Below are positions 43,238 through 52,052 of a stretch of 64,000 nucleotides of DNA, one piece after another. Source of the stretch: Acidobacteriota bacterium (GTDB lineage: Bacteria > Acidobacteriota > Thermoanaerobaculia > Multivoradales > SZUA-115); NCBI GenBank assembly GCA_024277255.1, contig JAJRVQ010000073.1:1-64000 (forward strand), in the 5' to 3' direction. A program made the position numbers and the translations under genes. Every line of letters begins with the position of its first letter. Within the stretch, counting starts at the first letter, position 1. The notes under the pieces were generated by a model that searched no databases, was not told the origin of the DNA, and worked only from the letters and a program-made list of their open reading frames with translations.

Positions 43238-43607
43238 ACAGCGATTGTACCGAAACCTGCATCTGGAGGCTTGAGTTGCAGCCAAAGAAGTACCCACTAC
43301 CTCGCGCACGGCACAAGCCGCGAAGCGGCGAGGTCTCAACTTCTGAGGCGGCGCAAAGCCGAGAGTCGAGCGCAGTGAGACGCGAGGCGTCCAGAAGACG
43401 TCGAGCGACGAGTTCCCGCTGAAGCGACCCTGAGCCCGCAAGCGCCACCCAGTGCCGACGATCGTGGAGCGATATCGCCCAGTGCCTAACCGCGGAGCGT
43501 GAGCGACGCCTCGTCGGGGGGCCTGGGCAAGAACCACGTTTCTTGACCAGGCGGGGGCTGCGCGACAGCCCCCGAGATCAAAGGGCGGGGGTGCGGGTGG
43601 CCGCGGG
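43238..43607. other. Repeat-rich intergenic region before tRNA-Glu
   Basis: 370 bases with no supported gene. Near 43407-43440 is the reverse complement of the sequence at 14641-14680: at least 27 consecutive identical bases (GACGAGTTCCCGC...GACCCTGA). Multi-hairpin repeat copy C occupies 43521-43573. The TACAAT box at 43244-43249 (minus strand) belongs to the antitoxin gene. Confidence 0.55.
43521..43573 (+). repeat. Dispersed multi-hairpin repeat, copy C
   Basis: Two hairpins in the same order as copies A and B: GCCTGG-g-CAAGAA / TTCTTG-a-CCAGGC (43521-43552, one internal mismatch) with loop CCACGT, then GGGGGCTG/CAGCCCCC (43553-43573) with loop CGCGA. The conserved leading GAGCCGTCAGG segment of A and B is absent. 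The loop sequences CCGCGT, CGACGC and CCACGT are alike among copies. Confidence 0.6.
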
Positions 43608-43683
43608 TGGTAGCGCGTACGGGATTCGAACCCGTGTTACCGGCGTGAGAGGCCAGCGTCCTAGACCCCTAGACGAACGCGCC
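43608..43683 (-). tRNA. tRNA-Glu (anticodon CTC)
   Basis: The minus strand folds as a full cloverleaf: acceptor GGCGCGT with ACGCGCT (first pair G-U), anticodon stem CTGGC/GCCGG around loop CTCTCAC with anticodon CTC, and T-arm ending GGTTCGAATCCC. A genomic CCA end follows the discriminator A (43608-43610). It reads GAG codons. No neighbouring integrase is seen, though the toxin-antitoxin island lies on its 3' side. Confidence 0.95.
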
Positions 43684-43764
43684 ACAGCGGGAAAACTTAG
43701 CAGAACCGGCCGAGAGGTTCAAGACCAAACTCGGGGAGTCGTCGACAAGCGGCTGCCGGGAGTC

Positions 43765-44775
43765 TCAGGCGCGCTGGTAGTAGTCGAGATACCAGTCGAC
43801 GAACTTCTTGACGCCCTCTTCCACCGTGGTCGAGGGCCGATAGTCGAAATCGCGCATCAGGTCCGCGACTTCGGCGTGGGTGGCCACCACGTCACCCGGT
43901 TGCAGCGGCAGGAGGTTCTTCTTGGCCTCTTTGCCCAGACACTCTTCCAGCACCTCGATGTAGCGCATCAATTCCGTCGGCCGGTTGCCGCCGATGTTGT
44001 AGATCCGGTAGGGCGCCGTGCTCGTCCCGGGGTCCGGGGCGTCCCCGTTCCAGTCGGGGTTGGGCTCCGGATCGCCGTCGAGAACCCGCATGACCCCTTC
44101 GACGATGTCGTCGACGTAGGTGAAATCCCTGCGGTGGTTGCCGTAGTTATAGACGTCGATCGGTTCGTCGGCGAGGATCTTTTCGGTGAACTTGAACAGC
44201 GCCATGTCCGGCCGGCCCCACGGTCCGTAGACGGTGAAGAAACGCAACCCGGTGGTCGGTAGCCGGTAGACGTGCGAGTAGGTGTGGGCCATCAACTCGT
44301 TGGCCTTCTTCGAGGCGGCGTAGAGCGACAGCGGATGGTCGACGTTATCGTGGATCGAAAAAGGCATCGTGGTGTTGGCGCCGTAAACTGAACTCGACGA
44401 GGCGTAGACCAGGTGCGCCACCTCCGTGTGGCGGCAACCTTCGAGGATGTTCATGAAGCCGACCAGGTTGGAGTCGACGTAGGCGTGGGGGTTCTCGAAG
44501 GAGTAGCGAACACCGGCTTGGGCAGCGAGGTTGACCACCCGGTCGAAGCGCTCGCGCTCGAACAATTCCGCCACTACGGAGCGGTCGACGAGGTCGAGCT
44601 TGGCGAACGAAAAGCCGTCGCGGCCATCGATACGCGCCAGCCGAGCCTCTTTGAGCGACGGGTCGTAGTAGTCGTTGAGGTTGTCGAGGCCGACCACCGT
44701 GTCGCCGCGGTCGAGCAGCCTCTCGGCGAGGTGATAGCCGATGAATCCGGCCGCGCCGGTGACGAGGACCTTCAT
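43765..44775 (-). CDS. NAD-dependent UDP-glucuronate 4-epimerase-like enzyme
   Basis: 336 residues, extended short-chain dehydrogenase fold. NAD-binding GAAGFIG at the N-terminus, then [17 protein letters not shown], which is typical of UDP-glucuronate 4-epimerases (CapI/LpsL group). Catalytic SSSSVYG and YAASKK (Tyr-x-x-x-Lys) are present, as are [14 protein letters not shown] and [11 protein letters not shown]. It converts UDP-glucuronate to UDP-galacturonate, for exopolysaccharide or LPS. Its neighbour on the same strand (55 bases upstream) is a nucleotide-sugar dehydrogenase that supplies a uronic acid sugar. Relatives of the VipB/WbpP type act on N-acetylhexosamine forms, so the acetamido substrate cannot be excluded. 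Confidence 0.88.
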   Translation of the reverse strand: MKVLVTGAAGFIGYHLAERLLDRGDTVVGLDNLNDYYDPSLKEARLARIDGRDGFSFAKLDLVDRSVVAELFERERFDRVVNLAAQAGVRYSFENPHAYVDSNLVGFMNILEGCRHTEVAHLVYASSSSVYGANTTMPFSIHDNVDHPLSLYAASKKANELMAHTYSHVYRLPTTGLRFFTVYGPWGRPDMALFKFTEKILADEPIDVYNYGNHRRDFTYVDDIVEGVMRVLDGDPEPNPDWNGDAPDPGTSTAPYRIYNIGGNRPTELMRYIEVLEECLGKEAKKNLLPLQPGDVVATHAEVADLMRDFDYRPSTTVEEGVKKFVDWYLDYYQRA

Positions 44776-44830
44776 GAGCTTCTTCCTTTGTCGGCAGCTT
44801 CCTGGGTGTGCATCGGTTCAGACAAGGCCT

Positions 44831-46126
44831 TCACAGCCTACCGTCGGCGGTGCCGTTGGGTAGGAGGCTCTTGACATCGTAGAGCACCGAGGTCGGTTTG
44901 CCGAAGGCGCGGATCGCCTCGGCCCCGAGGTCGCGAAATTGTCGATGGGCGACAGCGAGGATGACCGCATCGTAGATGCCGTCGCCGGGGCTGGCCAGAG
45001 GCTCGGTGCCGTAGCAGGTCACCGCCTCCTGGGGGTCGGCCCAGGGGTCCATGGTGTCGACCTGGATGCGGTGCTCTCGCAGGTCGCGGACCAGGTCTAC
45101 CACCTGCGAGTTGCGCAGGTCCGGGCAGTTCTCTTTGAAGGTCAGCCCCATGACCAAAGCCCGCGCACCGGCGACGGCGATACCTTTGTCGTGCATCAGC
45201 CGAATCACCTGTCCACTCACGTAGCGCCCCATGTTGTCGTTGATCCGTCGGCCAGCTAGGATGATCTCCGGATGGTAGCCGATCTCTTGCGCTTTGTAGG
45301 TCAGGTAGTAGGGGTCGACGCCGATGCAGTGGCCGCCGACCAGGCCGGGCCGGAAGGGAAGAAAGTTCCACTTGGTGGCCGCCGCTGCCAGCACCTCCTG
45401 GCTGTCGATGCCCAGCTTGTGGAAGAGTAGCGCCAGTTCGTTGACCAGGGCGATGTTGACGTCGCGCTGCGTATTCTCGATCACCTTCGCCGCCTCGGCG
45501 ACTCGGATGCTGCTGGCGCGGTGGGTGCCGGCGCGGATGATCTGCCGGTAGAGTGCATCGACGAAGTCGGCGGCCTGCGGGGTCGAGCCGGCGGTGACTT
45601 TGGGGATGTCCGCCAGCCGGTGTTCGGGGTCGCCTGGGTTGACGCGCTCCGGGCTGTAGCCGCAGAAGAAGTCGCGATTGAACACCAGTCCCGAGGCGCG
45701 CTCGAGAATGGGCGCACAGACCTCCTCGGTGGCTCCGGGGTAGACGGTCGATTCGTAGATCACCACACCACCCGGGGAGAGCACGGCTCCGATGGTTTGC
45801 GAGGCCCTCCGCAGGGGGCCGAGGTCAGGTCGTTTGTGGCTGTCGATTGGCGTCGGCACAGTGACCACGAAGGCCTCGCAGCTGGCCAGGGCGGCCGGGT
45901 CGCTGCTCAGCTCCAGATTGGCCGCGCCGGCCAGATCGCCGGCGGAAACTTCCAGTGTCCGGTCGATGCCTTGCGACAGCTGTTCGACCCGTGCAGGGTC
46001 GATGTCGAAACCCACCACGCGGACCTTCCGGCTCATCTCCACGGCCAGCGGAAGTCCCACATAGCCGAGACCGACGATGCCGAGGCGCAGGTTCGCGGGA
46101 TCAGGAAGAGAAGGGGGTCGCATCAA
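44831..46126 (-). CDS. Nucleotide-sugar dehydrogenase (VipA/TviB/WbpO-like)
   Basis: 431 residues. NAD-binding [19 protein letters not shown] at the N-terminus, central [28 protein letters not shown] and [14 protein letters not shown], and the catalytic Cys in [19 protein letters not shown]. The last set ([22 protein letters not shown]) is typical of the UDP-N-acetylhexosamine 6-dehydrogenase branch used in Vi-antigen and O-antigen synthesis. It oxidises C6 of the sugar nucleotide twice with NAD+. With the adjacent epimerase it should provide a uronic-acid donor for a surface polysaccharide. No glycosyltransferase genes follow in the window, so the pathway is incomplete here. Confidence 0.9.
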   Translation of the reverse strand: MMRPPSLPDPANLRLGIVGLGYVGLPLAVEMSRKVRVVGFDIDPARVEQLSQGIDRTLEVSAGDLAGAANLELSSDPAALASCEAFVVTVPTPIDSHKRPDLGPLRRASQTIGAVLSPGGVVIYESTVYPGATEEVCAPILERASGLVFNRDFFCGYSPERVNPGDPEHRLADIPKVTAGSTPQAADFVDALYRQIIRAGTHRASSIRVAEAAKVIENTQRDVNIALVNELALLFHKLGIDSQEVLAAAATKWNFLPFRPGLVGGHCIGVDPYYLTYKAQEIGYHPEIILAGRRINDNMGRYVSGQVIRLMHDKGIAVAGARALVMGLTFKENCPDLRNSQVVDLVRDLREHRIQVDTMDPWADPQEAVTCYGTEPLASPGDGIYDAVILAVAHRQFRDLGAEAIRAFGKPTSVLYDVKSLLPNGTADGRL

Positions 46127-46159
46127 AATGAAAGAGTCTGCCCCGTGGTCCGCGAAGAC

Positions 46160-46555
46160 CTACAAGCTGGCTTGCTGGAAGACGATCTTGACGCCGTCCG
46201 GGTCGTGAGTTTCGAAGAGCAGAGTTCCGTCGACCTCTTGCCGCAAACCACCGGGGATGTTCTTGTCGCGGAAGTGGAGTGTTTCGTAGGCTTCCTGGGC
46301 GGAGGGCACGACGAAACTGAGGGTGATCTTGTGTGCCGGCCCCTGGTAGTCGTAGACCTCGTCTCGCAGGTCGCCGAATTCTCGATCCCGGCCGCGCACC
46401 TCGATCACCGCCGTGCCGGCTTGGAAGCTGGCACCGCGGCCGTCTTCACGGTTCCAACTCGACAGTCGGGGCAGGGCGAGGGTTTCGCCGTAGAAGCGGC
46501 AAGTCTGTTCAAAATTCCTGGTTCGCAAGACCATGCGAGCCTGGCGGATGTCCAT
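46160..46555 (-). CDS. VOC/glyoxalase superfamily protein
   Basis: 131 residues with the beta-alpha-beta-beta-beta repeats of the vicinal-oxygen-chelate fold: ARMVLRTRNFEQTCRFYGET, GASFQAGTAVIEVRG, KITLSFVVPSAQEAYETL and GTLLFETHDPDGVKIVFQQ. DPDGVKIVFQQ is the classic C-terminal element. Function ranges from lyase to resistance protein in this superfamily and cannot be assigned. It lies 33 bases upstream of the dehydrogenase gene on the same strand and may share its transcript. Confidence 0.8.
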   Translation of the reverse strand: MDIRQARMVLRTRNFEQTCRFYGETLALPRLSSWNREDGRGASFQAGTAVIEVRGRDREFGDLRDEVYDYQGPAHKITLSFVVPSAQEAYETLHFRDKNIPGGLRQEVDGTLLFETHDPDGVKIVFQQASL

Positions 46556-46756
46556 TCGTTGAGTCTCCCGAAAAAAACTGAGACGGACCGGAGGGTTCGC
46601 CAGCGGAGGCTGGCGACAAAGTGCAGGCCCGCGCCGCGGAGAATACCATCTTGCCGGCGCCGCCGGACCGCCCTTCGGGACGATGGTAGAGGCTGCCCGC
46701 CCGGTCTGCTTCTTGCGTTGGCCCGTGCGGGAGGAGCTTCTTGCCGACTGCGCGCA

Positions 46757-48337
46757 ATGCTGGTGCCAATGGTATCCTCGCTCGACGTGAGACCGCGCCC
46801 CGCTTTCGTTTTCCTGCTCCTGGGAGTGCTCTTCTGGCCCATCGCGCTGCGCGCGGCGGAGGCCGAGGTTGAGCCTCCGCTCTTCTCCTATGTGGGGACG
46901 GCGCTGGCCGCCGTCGGTGATGTCTCGATCGGCGAGGCGCCGGTCGAGATTCCGCTCTCGGTGACGCCGGCCGGACCGCTGTTCGCCCTGGCGCCGCTGG
47001 TCGAGCGGCTCGGGGGCAGCTTGCGGCTGGCTCCCGGCGGTGAAGGCTATGTTCTGGCGGTGGCCGACAAGGAATTCCTACTCGGGCCGGGAAGCAAGTC
47101 GATGGTCTGCGAGCAGGAGATCATCCCTCTGTCGCAGCGCCCGTGGATGGGCGATGGCGGCCTACAGGTACCGCTCGATCTGTTGGAGCGTACCTACGGC
47201 GAGGAGATGGGCAACGGTTTCGTCTGGGATGGTGTGCAGCGCCTCCTGTCGGTCGATCGGCGCCGTGCGCAGCAACTCCAGGTGATCGTCGACACGGTCC
47301 ATCTGCGTGGCACCACCACGCTGGTACTGGAGTTTCCGGCGCGGCCGCGCTACCGGGTGATCGAGGACTTTGCGGGGGTCGAAGTGCGCATGCTGGGCGA
47401 TCGCATCGATACCCGTGTGCAACCGCCGCCGATCCACGATCCGTTGGTTCGTGCGGTGCGCATCTCAGCGGAGCGCATTCGCCTCGAGCTGGACCCACAG
47501 GCGCAGGCGACCCACTACGTGTTGAACCGTCCCTACCGGCTCGTCTTTGACATCCACCGTGGGGCGCCGCAAGACGACACACCGCAGCTGGTGCTGCCCA
47601 GCGACCGGCCGGGGGTACACACGATCGTCATCGACCCCGGCCACGGCGGCTCGGAAAGTGGCGCGGTGAGCGCCGAGGGTACGCAAGAGAAGGACCTCAC
47701 CTTGGCGCTGGCCCGCTCGCTCAAGCGGCGGTTGGAGGGACGCTTGCCGGTGCGGGTGATCCTCACCCGAAACCAGGACAGCGAACTTTCGCTCGAAGAG
47801 CGCACGGCGGTGACCAACCAGAACAAGGCCGACCTATTCATCTCGCTGCACCTCAACTCGTCGATGGGCAACTCCGCCTACGGTGCCGAGACCTACTTTC
47901 TGAGTATCGAAGCTAGCGATGAGGGGGCAGCCGCGGCGGCGGAGGCCGAGAATCGATCCTCGGGAGCCGACCTGGTGACGCGCGCCGATGGCGACCCGCT
48001 CTACGACTTGCAGTTGATGCTCTGGGACTTGGCGCAGAGCAACTACTTGGCGGAGAGCCAGAACTTCGCCAAGCTGGTTCAGGAGGAACTCAACACGGCG
48101 CTCGGTTTGCGCGATCGAGGAGTCAAGCAGGCGCCATTCAAGGTGCTCAACGGTGCGGCGATGCCGGCGGTGTTGGTCGAGTTCGGTTTCTTGAGCAATC
48201 CCGCCGAGGAGGAAAAGTTGAACGATGCCAGCCACCGAGACGATTTGGTGGAAGCGATGGTGCGCGCCGTCGGTCGCTACCGGGCACGGTTCCAGCCCCA
48301 AGAGCCGGAGCCGACCGGTGATGAGGTCGGCCGGTGA
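46757..48337 (+). CDS. N-acetylmuramoyl-L-alanine amidase (Amidase_3), exported
   Basis: About 526 residues from the ATG at 46757. A GTG at 46787 would give the neater signal peptide MRPRPAFVFLLLGVLF...LRAAEA, and TATCCT lies eight bases before it; either start is possible. A beta-rich copper-amine-oxidase-like region (about 30-165) and an AMIN-like domain (about 175-280) precede the zinc amidase. The amidase domain has IVIDPGHGGSESGA, LFISLHLNSS and VLVEFGFLSNPAEE, i.e. the two zinc His and catalytic Glu regions. It cuts the amide between muramic acid and the stem peptide during division or turnover. The next gene overlaps by four bases. Confidence 0.93.
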   Translation: MLVPMVSSLDVRPRPAFVFLLLGVLFWPIALRAAEAEVEPPLFSYVGTALAAVGDVSIGEAPVEIPLSVTPAGPLFALAPLVERLGGSLRLAPGGEGYVLAVADKEFLLGPGSKSMVCEQEIIPLSQRPWMGDGGLQVPLDLLERTYGEEMGNGFVWDGVQRLLSVDRRRAQQLQVIVDTVHLRGTTTLVLEFPARPRYRVIEDFAGVEVRMLGDRIDTRVQPPPIHDPLVRAVRISAERIRLELDPQAQATHYVLNRPYRLVFDIHRGAPQDDTPQLVLPSDRPGVHTIVIDPGHGGSESGAVSAEGTQEKDLTLALARSLKRRLEGRLPVRVILTRNQDSELSLEERTAVTNQNKADLFISLHLNSSMGNSAYGAETYFLSIEASDEGAAAAAEAENRSSGADLVTRADGDPLYDLQLMLWDLAQSNYLAESQNFAKLVQEELNTALGLRDRGVKQAPFKVLNGAAMPAVLVEFGFLSNPAEEEKLNDASHRDDLVEAMVRAVGRYRARFQPQEPEPTGDEVGR

Positions 48338-48951
48338 GCTGCTCGCCGGAGCCGGGCTCCGGCCCCAAGCCGCAAGGTGGCCGGTGGCCGGTAGGTCGGC
48401 AGCTAGGTCAGCTGGCAGGATGGACAGCGGTGCTCTGCCTTGCCGCTCTTGCCGCGATCGGTTGTGGCGATGACCCGCAGGTGGAGGACCCGGCTTCGCA
48501 TCCGGTCGAGGCCAGCACGACGAAGATGGCGACCCTCTACTTCCCGGGTCCTCGCGGAAAGCTCTACGCGGAACTGCGAGAGTTGCCGGCGACCCAGACC
48601 ACCGAGGAGCGGATCGCGGCGCTGGTCGCGGCCTTGCTCGAAGGGCCGCGGGGCGAGGGTCTGGTCGCGCCGCTGCCTCCCGAGGTGACGCTGGCCACGG
48701 TGTATCGCGCTCCCAACGGTGCCGCCTTTCTCAACTTCGAAGCGGTGGACAACGGCCCGCCGCCGCCGGTCGGCTCGACGGCGGAGCTACAGATCGTCTA
48801 TTCGGTGGTCGATACCGTGCTGCTCAACGCGCCGTCGGTCAAGCGGGTGGCCCTTCTGTGGAACGGTAGCCAGCCGGCGACATTCGCCGGACACGTGGAT
48901 ACAGATCATCCGCTACTCGCCAATCGAGCATTGATCGCCGAGGCGAACTAA
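48334..48951 (+). CDS. GerMN-domain lipoprotein
   Basis: 205 residues. The GTG start overlaps the amidase stop (GTGA). A basic N-terminus and hydrophobic segment end in a lipobox (LAALAAIGC). The body matches the GerMN domain: TTKMATLYFPGPRGKLYAEL, ERIAALVAALLEGPRGEGL, LPPEVTLATVYR and AAFLNFE, then AELQIVYSVVDTVL and VKRVALLWNG. GerMN proteins bind or regulate cell-wall amidases in several phyla, and the coupling to an amidase gene supports that here. Anchoring is to the inner or outer membrane by lipid. Confidence 0.88.
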   Translation: MSCSPEPGSGPKPQGGRWPVGRQLGQLAGWTAVLCLAALAAIGCGDDPQVEDPASHPVEASTTKMATLYFPGPRGKLYAELRELPATQTTEERIAALVAALLEGPRGEGLVAPLPPEVTLATVYRAPNGAAFLNFEAVDNGPPPPVGSTAELQIVYSVVDTVLLNAPSVKRVALLWNGSQPATFAGHVDTDHPLLANRALIAEAN

Positions 48952-49101
48952 CTTCCCATCCCCCGGGGCGCCGGCTATGCTGACCTGCGTATGGGGCCGG
49001 AGTGAAGGGCCGGCACAAGGCGGAGACGGGGAATCTCGCTGAGTTCTCGGGTGAAACGCTTCACGCGCTCGCGACACCCATGCAAGGAAAGGAAGGGTGA
49101 C

Positions 49102-50304
49102 ATGGCTGTCGACTCATGGGTCGATCGGTTGCGCAGACGATATCGGGAGATCGCCGTCATGGCCCCCTCGTTCAAAGGGCCGCGCGCCTACCTCAATTGG
49201 GGCCGCGCCAACTATGAACTGGCGAGGCGCGCCAGCCATATCCGCGCCCGGCCGCTGAAGCTGACCTTCGACCCGACCAATGCCTGTCAGCTGAAGTGCC
49301 CTCTCTGCCCAACGGGGTTGCGTATCCACGATCGCACACTCGGGCGGGCACCGGTGGAGCAGTTTCAGCAACTGATGGATTCGATCGGCGATTACGTCTT
49401 CTTTCTCGATCTTTTCAACTGGGGCGAGCCGCTGCTCAATCCGAACCTCGAAGAGCTAATCCGCATCGCCAGCGACAAGAGAATAGCCACCAGCATCAGT
49501 TCGAACCTCAGCCTGGAGTTGAGCGACGAACGGATTCACAAGTTGGTCACCAGCGGTCTGGGACAGCTCATCGTCTCGCTGGATGGCACCAGCCAAGAGA
49601 CCTACGAGATCTATCGCCGCGAGGGCGACTTTGAACTGGCGTTCAACAATATGCGGCGGATCGTCGAGGCCAAGCGGCGGCTAGGCCTTTCGCGGCCGCT
49701 GGTGAATTGGCAGTTCCTGGTCTTTCGATTCAATGAGCACCAGGTGGAACGGGCGCGAGAGATGGCGGCCGAGATCGGGGTCGACACCCTGACCTGTCGC
49801 CCGCCCTATCTGGACGCGGACCATTTCCCGCTCTCCGACGAGGATCGCGCCGCGGTTGAAACCTGGGCACCGACCTCCCCGGAATTCAACCGCTACGACC
49901 CACAGAGCGACCAGTACGCCGAGGAGGTTTCCGTCGGCAAGCGGCCGCGTTGTGGCTGGCACTACATGTCGACAGCGATCAACTGGGACGGCTCGGTGGC
50001 ACCCTGCTGCACGCTGCATGAGAAGCAGCACGACTTCGGCAACATGAGCCAAGCCGGCGGCGGCAGCTACATGGAGGTGGTCAACAATGACAAGTTCCGC
50101 GCCGTACGCGAACGGTTCGCCGGTCGCCGGAAGGAGAAGACCGGCCTAATCTGCGAGCAGTGCCCGACCCCGGCGATCATGTCCTACCACCACCACCTCA
50201 ACCGGCAGATCGTCCTCTTCACCCTGGTGCAGGCGGTCGAAGGGGTACGCCGGATCTTCCGCCCCAAACGGAGCCCAAGCCCGGCGCAGGCACTCGCTGA
50301 CTGA
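49102..50304 (+). CDS. Radical SAM/SPASM protein (second copy near the RiPP-like locus)
   Basis: 400 residues from the ATG at 49102, with GGAAGG upstream. The radical SAM cluster motif is CQLKCPLCPTG (CxxxCxxC). Typical core pieces follow: FNWGEPLLNP, TSISSNLSLEL and LGQLIVSLDGTSQETYEI. The C-terminal SPASM part has GSVAPCCTLHEKQHDFGN and LICEQCPTP. It converges on the ABC exporter of the RiPP-like cluster, 12 bases apart. Such proteins modify peptides or sugars. It may belong to the cluster or be an unrelated neighbour; orientation is against co-transcription. Confidence 0.88.
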   Translation: MAVDSWVDRLRRRYREIAVMAPSFKGPRAYLNWGRANYELARRASHIRARPLKLTFDPTNACQLKCPLCPTGLRIHDRTLGRAPVEQFQQLMDSIGDYVFFLDLFNWGEPLLNPNLEELIRIASDKRIATSISSNLSLELSDERIHKLVTSGLGQLIVSLDGTSQETYEIYRREGDFELAFNNMRRIVEAKRRLGLSRPLVNWQFLVFRFNEHQVERAREMAAEIGVDTLTCRPPYLDADHFPLSDEDRAAVETWAPTSPEFNRYDPQSDQYAEEVSVGKRPRCGWHYMSTAINWDGSVAPCCTLHEKQHDFGNMSQAGGGSYMEVVNNDKFRAVRERFAGRRKEKTGLICEQCPTPAIMSYHHHLNRQIVLFTLVQAVEGVRRIFRPKRSPSPAQALAD

Positions 50305-50316
50305 GCGAACGGCCCT

Positions 50317-52020
50317 TCAAGCCACCGTGCGGACAGCGGCATGCGGAACTTGCCGTAGCACTCCGTTCTTGAGTTCCAGGACCCGGTCCACCTGGTCGAG
50401 GAAGTTGGAAGCGTGGTGGGCGATGATCAGCGTGGTGCGTTCGAACATCAGCGCGGCGAGCGCCTCGTGGAGTACCGCTTCGGTCTCGCCGTCCACCGCC
50501 GAGGAAGCTTCGTCGAGAATCAGAATCGGAGCATCTTTGAGTAGCGCGCGCGCGATGGAGATCCGTTGCCGTTGGCCACCAGAGAGTCTGCAGCCACGTT
50601 GCCCCACCTCGATGTCGAGTCCCAGCTCGAGTTTCTCAGCGAACTCGGAGACACTAGCTAGGTCGGCTGCCTCCAGCACCTCCTTCCGACTAGCCGATGG
50701 TCGGCCCAGGCGGATGTTGTTGTAGATGGAGTCCGAGAAGAGGAAGGTGTCTTGCGAGACGAATGCAATTTGCGAGCGTAGTTCTCGCAGGCGTATCTGC
50801 GCGACCGGCCGACCATCGAGGAGGATGCGGCCCTGGTCGGGATCGAAGAAACGCGGAAGCAGGCTCACCAGAGTGGTCTTGCCCTGGCCGCTCGGTCCGA
50901 TGAGCAAAACGGTTTCGCCCGGCTGCACCTCCAGGTCGACACCGCGCAAGACTGGTTGTGCCGGATCGTAGGCAAACTGGATCCCCTCGAAACGCAGATG
51001 GCCGGCAACCTCGCCCAGCGGCGTGGAGCGACGGGCCGCGGCGCCCTCCGGTTCGAGGTCGAGGACTTCGTTCAGCCGCTCGATGGCGGCTAGAGATTTC
51101 TGGGCCGAGAAGACCTGGTTGACCGCATCGTTAACCGGTGTAAGCACGTAGCCGGCCAAGGCGTTGAGCGCCACCAGACCGCCCAGGGAAAGCGTCCCCT
51201 TCATTACCGCCATGCCGCCGAAGACGAGGATGAAGAGCGATACGGCGACTACGATGATCTGGGTCGAGTACTGCGCCACCGCCATAAGCTTGCGCCCGCT
51301 GATCAGGCTGCGGGTGCGCTCGATCACCTTGGAAAGGTAGCGGCGAGTCTGGAACTTCTCGGCACCGTAGGCTTTGATTTCGTTGACCCCGGACAATGCC
51401 TGGTGGAGTTCGCGCGAGGAGCGGGCACTGCGCTCTTGAACGACGGCGAATTGGCGGCGGATCCTGCCGTTGAAGACCACGAGTACGATGATGTAGAGCG
51501 GGATGATGGCCAGGATCCCCAAGCCGATGGCAAGGTGGAAACTCGGTACCAGCACGGTGGCGGTGAGAAACCAGATGAGGGTTCGGCCCACCGTGGTCAG
51601 CCCGGCGGTGAATTCGATCGCCTGGTCAGAATCGCTGAGGATGCGCGACATCAGGTAGCCGTCATCGTGGGCGCGGAAGAAGCGCACCGGCAATCTCAAG
51701 ACATGTTCGAGGAGATCGCGCTGCAACTCCAGCGCCATGCGCTCGCGAAAGACCGCCGAGAAGTAGAACTGTCCATAGGCGGCGAGCATCGAGAGCACTA
51801 TTGCACCCGCCAGAGTTGCGGCTACTTTGAATAGCAGACCATAGTCTTGCGCCGGCAGGACCCGGTTGATGATCAGCACGCTGCTCAGCGGAAGCAAGAG
51901 TTGCAGTGCGCTGGACACAGCGCCACAGGTCACGGCCGCCAACCCTTTCTTGGTTAGGTGCCGGAACCGCCGTGAGAAGAGGAGAAGCTCTCGCAAGCTC
52001 GCCATCGACTTCTTTGCCAT
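50317..52020 (-). CDS. ABC exporter, fused membrane and ATPase domains
   Basis: 567 residues from the ATG at 52018-52020, with GGAGG upstream; the longer open frame overlaps the maturase gene and is rejected. Six helices occupy about 15-310. The C-terminal ATPase has Walker A IGPSGQGKTTL, signature LSGGQRQRIS, Walker B ILILDEASSAVD and the H-loop AHHAS. There is no N-terminal C39 peptidase domain, so leader cleavage, if any, needs another protease. It lies 32 bases downstream of the radical SAM maturase in the same direction. Export of the modified peptide is the natural inference; MsbA-like lipid export is the alternative. Confidence 0.9.
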   Translation of the reverse strand: MAKKSMASLRELLLFSRRFRHLTKKGLAAVTCGAVSSALQLLLPLSSVLIINRVLPAQDYGLLFKVAATLAGAIVLSMLAAYGQFYFSAVFRERMALELQRDLLEHVLRLPVRFFRAHDDGYLMSRILSDSDQAIEFTAGLTTVGRTLIWFLTATVLVPSFHLAIGLGILAIIPLYIIVLVVFNGRIRRQFAVVQERSARSSRELHQALSGVNEIKAYGAEKFQTRRYLSKVIERTRSLISGRKLMAVAQYSTQIIVVAVSLFILVFGGMAVMKGTLSLGGLVALNALAGYVLTPVNDAVNQVFSAQKSLAAIERLNEVLDLEPEGAAARRSTPLGEVAGHLRFEGIQFAYDPAQPVLRGVDLEVQPGETVLLIGPSGQGKTTLVSLLPRFFDPDQGRILLDGRPVAQIRLRELRSQIAFVSQDTFLFSDSIYNNIRLGRPSASRKEVLEAADLASVSEFAEKLELGLDIEVGQRGCRLSGGQRQRISIARALLKDAPILILDEASSAVDGETEAVLHEALAALMFERTTLIIAHHASNFLDQVDRVLELKNGVLRQVPHAAVRTVA

Positions 52021-52052
52021 CGTTCTCGGTCCTCCTAGGAGCAGGTCATCGG

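Noticed and set aside
45521-46756. 412-codon extension upstream of the amidase
   Set aside because: It runs antisense through the dehydrogenase and VOC genes and has no recognisable domain. The signal peptide marks the amidase start near 46757-46787.
48975-49101. Riboswitch before the second radical SAM gene
   Set aside because: The leader is short and shows no conserved riboswitch core that I can recognise.
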